Source: Clostridia bacterium
GTDB taxonomy: Bacteria > Bacillota > Clostridia > Christensenellales > RUG350
Direction of reading: 5' to 3'
Assembly: GCA_017631635.1 (NCBI GenBank)
Contig: JAGBSX010000056.1
Location: 1 to 51,841 of the forward strand
DNA: 51,841 bases
Both the position numbers and the translations under genes were made by a program. Numbering within the stretch: position 1 is the first letter of the stretch; every line of letters starts with the position of its first letter. Shown one piece after another: positions 32,402 through 39,942 of the stretch. The notes under the pieces are model-generated. The model had not been told where the DNA came from. It worked only from the letters and a program-made list of their open reading frames with translations, and did no database searches.

Positions 32402-32886
32402 TGAAAAAGACAGTAATTATAGTTATATTCCTTATATATATAGCATCCATAGCGATAGTTAATTTCTTTGGATTACAGATATCGATATTCGAAGGTACTA
32501 CCTACGTGACGCATATAGACGTGACGATACGTGATAGAGAAGGCGAGATATTGCCTGTGTCCAAAGTACTAGACGACGGTACTATCGTATACAAGATAAC
32601 CTTTGACGGTGGAGAGGGTGGTGTCACCAAGTATGATGATTACGATTTGCTCAACCCAAATCTATTTGTCATCACACCACACGCTTATCCTGACAATGCG
32701 GGCAATACTCAGGTCAAAGTAGTATATGACGAGCAGAGTCTAGCAGGTAGAGCGCAGATAGACGACGACGGACTACAACCCCAACTATGGATACTAGTCA
32801 ACAAGGGACAATTTACCCTAGAGATACACTCTACGGACGGCTCAAACGTATCTACCAAAGTGCAGATACAAGTATGGCCTAGATAA
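32401..32886 (+). CDS. Small membrane-anchored extracytoplasmic protein
   Basis: A 161-residue protein with an N-terminal anchor or uncleaved signal (residues 4-25, KKTVIIVIFLIYIASIAI), then a beta-rich domain outside the membrane. The domain has repeated VT-type strands, an acidic middle (GGEGGVTKYDDYD) and an Ig-like end (KGQFTLEIHSTDGSN). I do not recognise the family. Its start overlaps the permease stop (TAATG), which implies coupled translation and a shared complex. A weak AT-rich hairpin plus seven T (about 32915-32936) separates it from the lipoprotein gene. Confidence 0.75.
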   Translation: MKKTVIIVIFLIYIASIAIVNFFGLQISIFEGTTYVTHIDVTIRDREGEILPVSKVLDDGTIVYKITFDGGEGGVTKYDDYDLLNPNLFVITPHAYPDNAGNTQVKVVYDEQSLAGRAQIDDDGLQPQLWILVNKGQFTLEIHSTDGSNVSTKVQIQVWPR

Positions 32887-32953
32887 CTAAATATATCCTT
32901 AGACTACGGTCTATGATATAAATATATCTTTTTTTCAAAAGGAGAAGAGAAAA

Positions 32954-35305
32954 ATGAAGAAACTAAAGACTTTTTTGGTAGTCATCTTGTCCATAGCCAT
33001 GGTGCTATCGGCAGGTTGTACGACACCCGGAGGACTTACTCTCACCTCCTTGGTGCTAGATGCTACTTCGGTAGATACCCAGTACGTGCTAGGTGATACC
33101 TACGATTTTAGCGGCATCAAATTAACAGCCAAGTACAACGACGCGTCTGAGAACAAGACGGTAGGATACGACGACGTAAAGATGACCTACGATACGGAGT
33201 TCAATACAAAACTAGGTACTCATACCATCACCGTCAAGTATACCGATAGTGACATAGGTCAGTCTCAAGAAACCACCTTTGAAGTGAGTGTAGTATCTTC
33301 TTCTGGAGGTACGACACCTGCAGAGACTATGGATGTAGCAGAATTCATCAAGCCAGCGGCTGTCACCAAATGCCTAGAACTAGCCAATGAAGATAGAAAA
33401 GCCTATGGTCAAGCAGGATACGAGGCTCAACTAGCCAAGAAGAATCCTGATTACAAAGTAGGAGATGACAATGCATTTAAGTTCGTCACCAAACTATGGG
33501 TATACGATTACGACCTCCAAGACACCGTAGAGGAGACCGGATTCGCTATCGAGGCTAAGATATACCAAGACGATATACTATTGGTAGCAGGAGAGGTAAG
33601 CGCTGACAACAAGGTAGAGTACACTCGTCCTAGCGAGACTGACGTGCTAGTGACTGTAGACGTAGTGAGACAAGAGTATCAATTTGCCTCCAACTTGGTA
33701 GGACAAAAGTTTAAGATCCAAGTCACTCCTGATACCGACGTGTATCTAATGGACACCCCTATCGTCCAAGAGATAACCGTCAACGTAGTAGATGGATACA
33801 ACGTATACGATCCTATACAACTAGCAGTCATAGACAATACCGACGTACTATACACTACTCACAAAAATGCTACTGCTTGGGCTAGTATCAAGTCTGCCAA
33901 CGGTCTGACAGGCGTCAATCCCAAGGCTATAATATTACAAAACGACCTACAAATCAAGGCAGAGCATATGCCAGAGTCTTTCTTGGGTACGCTACAAGAG
34001 GATTTTTACTACTACGATACCGTTATCGCAGAGGACACTACCACTTATACCAGACTAGAGGCTACACCAGCAGGCACTAAGTACATTAGAGACGGTGAAT
34101 TCTTGTATTACAGAGTAATAGCAGAAACAGATACTTTCACTGTAGAAGGTAACAGTTTCTCTATGGACTTTAGCCAAGCACCTCTGGCACCATCTAGCGA
34201 GGTTGCTCCCAAGGTTAGAGACAATGATGGCAACGTAATGGATGATTTTGGTAGCGATTTTTCCAACGTTTCAATATTCTACGTGGACGCGCCTAGAGAA
34301 AACGATCAAGTAGGTGGTAATTTCAATGTCAAGAACCTCGACTTGACTGGTAACGCTGAGCGTAGCCAAGTAGTAGACAAAGAGGGTGGAGACCTTAGGG
34401 GCTCTGGTGGTACTGTACTGCTCAAGACAAGAGAAACCACAGCCAACTACTACAACGTGACCATGCGCAAAGTATTCATAGGTGTTATAACTGAGGAGAG
34501 AGTAGGTTGTGCTAATATGGATTACGTCAAAGGATTTGACTTCTTCCAAAACGCACTATATGCGTGGGGTGGACAAATCAACGTTTCTAACTCTACGTTT
34601 GAGCGTTGTGGTGGACCTGTGGCTATAATTCAACACACTCACTACGGCACTGACGACTGGATACCTACTCTAAATATCGTTAATTCTACCCTCAAGAGCG
34701 AACTATCAGGACAAGAGTTCTGGTTCTCCACATTAGGTGCTAATCAAATGGCAGGTCAGATAGCATTGCTATCACAGATACTCACCCTCAATGGTATGGG
34801 ATCATACACCAACTCTGCTAGCAAGATGAACCTAGTCGCTTTGATTATGGAAGGTGAAGCAGATATCAGCGTTGTGGCCAACTACGGAGTAGAGGGTAAG
34901 GTAACTATTGCTGATAGCGAAGATGATACTACACCTTTCGTACTATCTCGTATGTACAGTGATGCTACCGACGTGATCGCACAGTACACCAAGGCTATTC
35001 AAGGGGGTTTGGAAGGAGGTCTGATAGTGCCACTATTTAGCGTCAACGAGAAGTTTGCATTCTTGCACGACCAAAATAACGCAGGATTGACTATGGTGGT
35101 CACAGGTAACGATCAATTACCTAACGATCAATTACCTGAGATTAAATACGATCAATTACCTAAGATTAAATTCAACCCAAGCTCCGAACTTACAGGTTCT
35201 TCGGCTGAGGACGTAAAAGAACTCAAGGACGCATTTAAAGCGACTGATTACTACGGACTCAACTACGGTGGATTTGGTATAGTCCTAGGTGGATACAACG
35301 CATAG
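32954..35305 (+). CDS. Large lipoprotein with Ig-like and beta-helix-like regions
   Basis: A 783-residue secreted lipoprotein: signal peptide with lipobox LSAGC (Cys 22). Residues about 30-112 form a bacterial Ig-like (Big-type) domain (YVLGDTYDFSGIKLTAKYND ... TITVKYTD). The region about 440-640 looks like a right-handed parallel beta-helix, with rungs such as FNVKNLDLTGN, INVSNSTFERC and LNIVNSTLKS. A short DQLP repeat lies near residue 720. It ends the four-gene unit that begins with the YwaF-ABC fusion. Its separate RBS (GGAGAAG) and the leaky hairpin upstream may set a different level. Function unknown; ligand binding or envelope assembly at the outer membrane face is inferred. Confidence 0.82.
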   Translation: MKKLKTFLVVILSIAMVLSAGCTTPGGLTLTSLVLDATSVDTQYVLGDTYDFSGIKLTAKYNDASENKTVGYDDVKMTYDTEFNTKLGTHTITVKYTDSDIGQSQETTFEVSVVSSSGGTTPAETMDVAEFIKPAAVTKCLELANEDRKAYGQAGYEAQLAKKNPDYKVGDDNAFKFVTKLWVYDYDLQDTVEETGFAIEAKIYQDDILLVAGEVSADNKVEYTRPSETDVLVTVDVVRQEYQFASNLVGQKFKIQVTPDTDVYLMDTPIVQEITVNVVDGYNVYDPIQLAVIDNTDVLYTTHKNATAWASIKSANGLTGVNPKAIILQNDLQIKAEHMPESFLGTLQEDFYYYDTVIAEDTTTYTRLEATPAGTKYIRDGEFLYYRVIAETDTFTVEGNSFSMDFSQAPLAPSSEVAPKVRDNDGNVMDDFGSDFSNVSIFYVDAPRENDQVGGNFNVKNLDLTGNAERSQVVDKEGGDLRGSGGTVLLKTRETTANYYNVTMRKVFIGVITEERVGCANMDYVKGFDFFQNALYAWGGQINVSNSTFERCGGPVAIIQHTHYGTDDWIPTLNIVNSTLKSELSGQEFWFSTLGANQMAGQIALLSQILTLNGMGSYTNSASKMNLVALIMEGEADISVVANYGVEGKVTIADSEDDTTPFVLSRMYSDATDVIAQYTKAIQGGLEGGLIVPLFSVNEKFAFLHDQNNAGLTMVVTGNDQLPNDQLPEIKYDQLPKIKFNPSSELTGSSAEDVKELKDAFKATDYYGLNYGGFGIVLGGYNA
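35108..35170 (+). repeat. In-frame microrepeat (DQLP units) in the lipoprotein gene
   Basis: CGATCAATTACCT occurs three times (starting near 35110, 35125 and 35149), with AGATTAAAT between and after. It encodes NDQLP, NDQLP and YDQLP. Its codon use (CAA TTA CCT, ATT AAA) is more AT-rich than the rest of the gene. Confidence 0.85.
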
Positions 35306-35313
35306 TAAGGTAT

Positions 35314-35352
35314 GGTGCGTCAGAAATGTTGCATTGCTGACGCACCGTTTTA
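35314..35352 (+). terminator. Intrinsic terminator of the lipoprotein operon
   Basis: GGTGCGTCAG (35314-35323) pairs with CTGACGCACC (35337-35346), followed by GTTTTATTT. Confidence 0.88.
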
Positions 35353-35434
35353 TTTGCCTAATGGCAAGTGATATTGCTAGTGCAGTTATATTTTGCTACG
35401 CAAAGTTATATTTTTGCTATCGCAAAAGTTGAGG
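35353..35434 (-). repeat. Mini-hairpin array B (inverted relative to array C)
   Basis: Read on the minus strand, the array runs CCTCAACTTTTGC-GATA-GCAAAA, TATAACT, TTTGC-GTA-GCAAA, TATAACT, TGC-ACTA-GCA, TATCACT, TTGCC-ATTA-GGCAA. It matches array C almost base for base; differences fall in loops or as paired stem changes. The 35306-35601 gap holds the operon terminator, this array and another terminator. Confidence 0.9.
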
Positions 35435-35533
35435 ATAAAGATAATATAATTATTGAAAAAATGCAAAAAACGCTCTTAATATCATTTTGCATCATAGTCA
35501 AATCAACTCTAATAAATTAATTTCTACAATAAA

Positions 35534-35580
35534 AGCCCACTATACTTCGTAAAATCGAAATGTAGTGGGCTGATTTTTTT
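35534..35580. terminator. Long terminator stem, usable on both strands
   Basis: AGCCCACTATACTTCG (35534-35549) pairs with 35556-35571 over about 14 pairs. It is followed by GATTTTTTT on the plus strand and, read on the minus strand, by CTTTTATTG. It would end transcription of the four-helix-bundle gene. Confidence 0.8.
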
Positions 35581-35601
35581 AGAATATAAAGTCTCGCAAC
35601 T

Positions 35602-35958
35602 TTATCTATTATTCTCTTTTATTGTTTTACACGAAGAAATTAACATTTTGCGTATAAGACCACAATCGGTATTAAGTTTTTTATATAGTTCTTCTTCTAG
35701 ATATTTGGTTTCAAAAAGCAGTTCTAACCAGTACTCACTCTCATAACACTCTTTTAATGCTATCTCAAGTTTTGAGATAAAGTCAGCAGTTCCTTGTGCG
35801 TATTGAGCCTCGTGAATATTTGCGCCAATGCTAGTTCCAGAACGCAGAAGTTGATTAGTTAAAACATATTCTTTTTTATTTACTTTGATTGCATTTGTCA
35901 TAAAGACAATGTTTTTTGCAAACTCTTTTGCTTTTTCTCTTAAAACACTCTTGCTCAT
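35602..35958 (-). CDS. Four-helix-bundle protein, S23 / 23S rRNA intervening-sequence family
   Basis: A 118-residue helical protein matching the family first known from proteins encoded in 23S rRNA intervening sequences, related in fold to the Avd accessory protein of diversity-generating retroelements. Typical segments are KEYVLTNQLLRSGTSIGANI (GTSIGANIHEA core) and KLEIALKECYESEYWLELL. The length is normal for the family. Here it is neither inside an rRNA nor next to a reverse transcriptase. It is AT-rich relative to neighbours and sits between two inverted hairpin arrays (35353-35434 and 36058-36162). GAGGT at 35965-35969 supports the start. Molecular role unknown; members form pentameric, basic bundles that may bind nucleic acid. 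Confidence 0.9.
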   Translation of the reverse strand: MSKSVLREKAKEFAKNIVFMTNAIKVNKKEYVLTNQLLRSGTSIGANIHEAQYAQGTADFISKLEIALKECYESEYWLELLFETKYLEEELYKKLNTDCGLIRKMLISSCKTIKENNR

Positions 35959-36057
35959 AATTATACCTCAAAGTTATTTCAAATAATCTTATATCGTATG
36001 CCTTGCTAACCGAAATATTTATTTGTACCAGTTCTAATGAATAAATTATATTTTTTA

Positions 36058-36162
36058 CCTCAACTTTTACTTTAGTAAAAATATAACTTTGCGATAGCAA
36101 AATATAACTGCGTTAGCAATATCACTTGCCGTTAGGCAAATATAACAAATCCGTAAGGATTT
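36058..36162 (+). repeat. Mini-hairpin array C (inverted partner of array B)
   Basis: The order is CCTCAAC, TTTTAC-TTTA-GTAAAA, TATAACT, TTTGC-GATA-GCAAA, TATAACT, TGC-GTTA-GCA, TATCACT, TTGCC-GTTA-GGCAA, then an extra AAATCC-GTAA-GGATTT hairpin. The first stem differs from array B by a compensating G-C to A-T pair. It ends 3 bases before the SGNH hydrolase stop codon. Confidence 0.9.
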
Positions 36163-36165
36163 ATA

Positions 36166-37134
36166 TTACCATTTGATATCTTTGATTACTCTAGCGAGGT
36201 TGTCTGCGTATAGAGTCGCACCATAGGTGCTAGGGTGTAGTCCGTCTATAAAACACACGTCTATAGGTGGTACGAGCGCATAGCCGTCTATCACGGTGAT
36301 ATTGTCGTATAGACTGCACTCTTCTCTGATGATATCCACACACTCATTGAGCCTATCTATATCCGTATCCTCTCTAGTCCTCAGGATAGGAGTGATATTT
36401 AGTATCGGAGTGTCGGGGTAGAGGTTATCTAGTTTTTCATAAAACTTCTTGACCTCACTCTCGTAGTCGTACTTGCCGTATCCCTCTATCTCTATATCTC
36501 TCTCATAATAGTTAGTACCTAGTGCGACTATTATCCTCTCCACACCTTCTACCTTCTCCACGAAGTCAGCGAGGTATGGCATACCACCTATCGCTTGACT
36601 GATGATATCTAGGTCGGTCTTGCGAGAGAGAGCATTGACGTAGCAGGCACTAGATATATCTACACCGTGTCCTTGGGTGATGCTATCTCCTATGGCTAGG
36701 GTATTGGTAGTTCGTTTGCGTAGCGCCGTATACGAACCGTCTAGTTCAAAGTTCTTGATACCTAGGTCAGAGTGAGTAGGCAAGTATATAGTCACTTGCT
36801 TGTCTCCCTCGGGGAGCGAAAATTCAACCCTACCTTTGCCTATCCCGGAGATACGGTGTATAGAGTGTGCAAAATGGTTGATATATAGGTCTATGGTCAT
36901 ATCCATATCGCGCGCCGTGACACAGTAGTCAAAACTAATCTCAGTAGCGCTAGTCATCATATCTATACGAATAGATGATGTGAATAGACCTCTATCTCTC
37001 CAAGTATCTCTGATACGCCCCAAGTACTCTAGTTGGGTAGGGGATAGATGTCTAGGATAAATGTAGCCTTTGTCCGTCTCAAACCAAAGTGCGTTTTTTA
37101 TTAACTTTTTTAGAGAACTGTTGGCTAATTTCAT
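36166..37134 (-). CDS. SGNH/GDSL-family hydrolase
   Basis: Predicted esterase or lipase-like hydrolase of 322 residues. Residues about 1-125 form a beta-rich N-terminal domain. The SGNH domain follows with block I AIGDSITQG (nucleophile Ser), a Gly in IGGMPYLAD, the Asn of ALGTNYYERD and the C-terminal Asp-x-x-His in FIDGLHPS. This layout resembles carbohydrate-esterase-like two-domain SGNH proteins that deacetylate glycans. No signal peptide is seen, so it acts in the cytosol. Its start overlaps the mutarotase-like stop by 4 bases (ATGA), implying coupled translation, and supports a sugar-related substrate. Confidence 0.87.
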   Translation of the reverse strand: MKLANSSLKKLIKNALWFETDKGYIYPRHLSPTQLEYLGRIRDTWRDRGLFTSSIRIDMMTSATEISFDYCVTARDMDMTIDLYINHFAHSIHRISGIGKGRVEFSLPEGDKQVTIYLPTHSDLGIKNFELDGSYTALRKRTTNTLAIGDSITQGHGVDISSACYVNALSRKTDLDIISQAIGGMPYLADFVEKVEGVERIIVALGTNYYERDIEIEGYGKYDYESEVKKFYEKLDNLYPDTPILNITPILRTREDTDIDRLNECVDIIREECSLYDNITVIDGYALVPPIDVCFIDGLHPSTYGATLYADNLARVIKDIKW

Positions 37135-37997
37135 ATATTTATCGAGATATCGTATCTAAAGTCTTGAGATGTATTTGGAGGTAGCATTATCATATCTACC
37201 TTGTCCTCGAAGTCGTCTACTTTGCCCTCTTGAGATGGTAGTCCAGCCCAAGGCTCTATGCATATATAAGGTGCATCTGCTCCTACCTTGTGCCATAGTC
37301 CTAGGTGCGTCATATCGCTACACTTGAGACTAAGCACCTCCATCTCTCCTCTACGCAAGGACACCTTGTCAAAAGTATTTTTGAAAAATAGCGCGTCGTT
37401 GTCAAACAAGTCGTGAGATAGGGCTATGCTACCGTCTACTAGAGGATAATCCTCGTATTTGTTGAGAATAAAGCAGGTAGGCGATAGTATAGTCTGAGGG
37501 ATAGATTCTCCACCGAAGTATATATTGTAATCTTCAAATACTCCTCCCACCACAGGCACGTTGAATCCTGGGTGACCACCTATGCTATATGGTAGAGTAT
37601 CTACGGTAGATAGGTTGGTGACGGTATGAGAACATATCAGATTAGCCCCCTCTAGAGAGTAGGTGATAGATAGTACGAAGTCAAATGGATAAGTATCCTG
37701 AGTTTTATCGTCGCTAGTGAGTATCATAGTGATAGAGTCGGAGTTTATCATCTTGACTTCAAATTCGCTACCTCTAGCGAATCCGTGTATGTTCATTTGA
37801 TAATCAACCCCACGGTAAGTGTATTTGCCTCCGTATAGTCTACCACATATAGGGAATAGCACGGGAGCACGGTCCTTCCAGTAGGTAGGGTCACCTTGCC
37901 ATAGGTATTCGGTAGAGCCACTACGTATGCTCATTAGTTGCGCTCCATATGAGTCGATAGATACGCTGAGATGTTGATTTTGAATAGTATGTATCAT
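37131..37997 (-). CDS. Aldose 1-epimerase family protein (LacX-like)
   Basis: A 288-residue galactose-mutarotase-fold protein of the LacX/YihR-like branch, probably acting on the anomeric carbon of a sugar or sugar phosphate. Landmarks are SYGAQLMSI, YLWQGDPTYW, PVLFPICGRL, the His of MNIHGFAR, GGHPGFNVP and CIEPWAGLP. It is first in a two-gene operon with the SGNH hydrolase. AGGAGG stands at 38004-38009, and a TATAAT on the minus strand at 38021-38026. It fits the galactose theme of galE and galT at the other end of the window, but it is not linked to them. Confidence 0.88.
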   Translation of the reverse strand: MIHTIQNQHLSVSIDSYGAQLMSIRSGSTEYLWQGDPTYWKDRAPVLFPICGRLYGGKYTYRGVDYQMNIHGFARGSEFEVKMINSDSITMILTSDDKTQDTYPFDFVLSITYSLEGANLICSHTVTNLSTVDTLPYSIGGHPGFNVPVVGGVFEDYNIYFGGESIPQTILSPTCFILNKYEDYPLVDGSIALSHDLFDNDALFFKNTFDKVSLRRGEMEVLSLKCSDMTHLGLWHKVGADAPYICIEPWAGLPSQEGKVDDFEDKVDMIMLPPNTSQDFRYDISINI

Positions 37998-38020
37998 ATA
38001 TTGCCTCCTTGTACAATTAC

Positions 38021-38050
38021 ATTATAATACAAGCGAGAGTGGCTACGCAA
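38021..38050 (-). promoter_or_regulatory. Probable promoter for the mutarotase-like / SGNH operon
   Basis: Minus strand: TTGCGT (38045-38050), 18-bp spacer, TATAAT (38021-38026). Confidence 0.5.
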
Positions 38051-38102
38051 TTATTTTTCGCTAAAAAAATTTGTGCGAGATTATTATAATTCACTTCTTT
38101 GG

Positions 38103-38132
38103 TTGACAAGTAGATAGATGTTGTGGTATAAA
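38103..38132 (+). promoter_or_regulatory. Sigma-A promoter for the glycine-riboswitch transcript
   Basis: TTGACA (38103-38108), 18-bp spacer, TATAAA (38127-38132). Confidence 0.65.
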
Positions 38133-38196
38133 TATATAAAATTAATATTTTTCTAACGAAGTCTTCTGGAGTTAGCGACAGGAGATGGAAGAAATA

Positions 38197-38268
38197 TCTG
38201 GAGAATCTCACTAATGAGTGCCGAAGGTGCAAGATATGATTATCGAATCTCTCAGGCAAAAGGACAGA
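38197..38268 (+). promoter_or_regulatory. Glycine riboswitch (single recognisable aptamer)
   Basis: The conserved core is present: TCTGGAGA at the 5' side, GTGCCGAAGGTGCAAG in the middle, and ATCTCTCAGGCAAAAGGACA at the 3' side. Only one clear aptamer is visible. The preceding 38155-38196 stretch forms a small CTAAC/GTTAG hairpin rather than a second full aptamer. A terminator lies 30 bases downstream and the amino-acid symporter gene follows. The 344-bp gap 37998-38341 contains this, two promoters and the terminator. Confidence 0.93.
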
Positions 38269-38298
38269 TAAATGATACTACTATCACGTAGGCATTTG

Positions 38299-38330
38299 GC
38301 GGGTTTTCTCTAGAATACCCGCTTTTTTTT
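38299..38330 (+). terminator. Riboswitch expression-platform terminator
   Basis: GCGGGT (38299-38304) pairs with ACCCGC (38317-38322), followed by eight T. GGAGG of the symporter gene follows at once. Confidence 0.85.
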
Positions 38331-38341
38331 GGAGGTAGAGT

Positions 38342-39745
38342 ATGTTGTGTGCATTTGACCTAAAGGCGATAGTAGATACTATCAATAGCGTGCTTAGTGA
38401 CTACGTATTGTTGATACTATTAGTCGGTACTGGTATTTATTTCACCATACGCACTAGATTCGTGCAGTTTAGAGGTCTCAAGGACGGATTTAAGAGTATA
38501 TTTAGCCGTCGTGAACAATGTCAAAAGGGTGGCATTAGTTCATTTCAGGCATTGGCTACCGCTATAGCCGCCCAAGTCGGTACTGGCAATATCGTCGGTG
38601 CTTGTGGCGCTATACTTATCGGTGGACCAGGCGCTATATTTTGGATGTGGGTGATAGCCTTCTTTGGTATGGCTACCATATACGCAGAGGCAGTACTTGC
38701 CCAAGAGACTAGAGAAAAAGACCCCGACGGTAGTGTCAGAGGTGGCCCTGTGTACTACATCAAGAGAGTATTTAAGGGCAAGTTGGGCAAATTTTTGGCA
38801 GGATTCTTCGCAGTAGCAGCAGTTATCGCACTAGGCATAGTGGGTGGTATGGTGCAGAGTAATTCTATCAGCGCCAACTTCAATACTGCTTTTGGCGTAC
38901 CAGAGTGGGTGACTGGACTAGTCGTAGGTGCTTTGGTGGCAGTCATAGTGTTAGGTGGTGCTACTCGTATAGCCAAAGTCGCAGAGAAGATAGTACCTAT
39001 CATGGCGATACTCTATCTACTAGGAGGTATCGTAGTGCTAGCAGTAAACGTCACTACTCTCCCTGAGACTTTCGCTATGATATTTAGAGAGGCATTTACC
39101 CCTCACGCAGTAGTAGGTGCAGGATTTGGCGCAGTCATCAAGTCTGCTACCCAAGGTGCTAAGAGAGGACTATTTTCTAACGAGGCAGGTATGGGTTCTA
39201 CTCCTCACGCTCACGCACTAGCCGAGGTCAAGTCTCCTCACGAGCAAGGCTCTGTGGCTATGGTAGGTGTGTTTATAGATACCTTCGTAGTGTTGACTAT
39301 CACGGCGCTAGTAGTTATCAACGTGCTTTACGTCAACGGCGAGGTGAGACCTGACGCTACCTTCAATAGCGCTAATATGGCGCAGATGGCGTTTGGCTCG
39401 GTATTTGGCACGGAGATAGGCAATATCTTCGTAGCAATATGCTTGTTGTTCTTTGCTTTTACTACTATACTTGGCTGGAATTTGTTTGGTAAGATTAACT
39501 TCGAACATCTATTTGGCAAGAAATCTCTAGTTATCTACTCTATCATCTCTATAATAGGCGTAGTAGTCGGTTCTTTCCTAGGCAACGATACCGTGTGGGC
39601 GTTTAGCGATTTGTTCAATCAACTAATGGTCATACCCAACGTAATGGCGCTAATAGCCCTATCTTCGCTAGTAGTCAACGCTTGCAAGAAGAAACCCGTA
39701 GACAAAGAGCCTACCCCTCCTACTTCTCAAGAAATTGAGAAATAA
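38342..39745 (+). CDS. Sodium:alanine/glycine symporter, AGCS family
   Basis: Inner-membrane sodium-coupled amino-acid symporter of 467 residues with about eleven helices. Family signatures include FQALATAIAAQVGTGNIVGA, GGPGAIFWMW and the SNEAGMGSTPHAHALA block. The glycine riboswitch in its leader says that glycine is a ligand signal, and probably a substrate. Because glycine riboswitches can switch either way, whether it imports or exports under excess glycine is not settled by sequence alone. GGAGG is at 38331-38335. It is monocistronic with a terminator at 39765. Confidence 0.94.
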   Translation: MLCAFDLKAIVDTINSVLSDYVLLILLVGTGIYFTIRTRFVQFRGLKDGFKSIFSRREQCQKGGISSFQALATAIAAQVGTGNIVGACGAILIGGPGAIFWMWVIAFFGMATIYAEAVLAQETREKDPDGSVRGGPVYYIKRVFKGKLGKFLAGFFAVAAVIALGIVGGMVQSNSISANFNTAFGVPEWVTGLVVGALVAVIVLGGATRIAKVAEKIVPIMAILYLLGGIVVLAVNVTTLPETFAMIFREAFTPHAVVGAGFGAVIKSATQGAKRGLFSNEAGMGSTPHAHALAEVKSPHEQGSVAMVGVFIDTFVVLTITALVVINVLYVNGEVRPDATFNSANMAQMAFGSVFGTEIGNIFVAICLLFFAFTTILGWNLFGKINFEHLFGKKSLVIYSIISIIGVVVGSFLGNDTVWAFSDLFNQLMVIPNVMALIALSSLVVNACKKKPVDKEPTPPTSQEIEK

Positions 39746-39764
39746 CAAAAACCATAAACAAACT

Positions 39765-39794
39765 AAAATCGCACATACTAAGTGCGATTTTTTT
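39765..39794 (+). terminator. Intrinsic terminator of the symporter gene
   Basis: AAAATCGCAC (39765-39774) pairs with GTGCGATTTT (39782-39791), followed by T. Confidence 0.9.
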
Positions 39795-39942
39795 GTCGAA
39801 AGTCCTGCTGATATATAACAAACGTGTTAAAAAAGTCAAAAATAGGTGTATGATAGGTATGATTTTACCAAACCTTTTGGTTTGAAATCAAATATTGAGA
39901 CATTTTTTGTACAATATATACAGCAAATAATGGGGTGTTAAT

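Noticed and set aside
35876-36100. 74-codon minus-strand frame upstream of the four-helix-bundle gene
   Set aside because: It overlaps the start of the real gene and array C, and its composition looks like translated AT-rich spacer.
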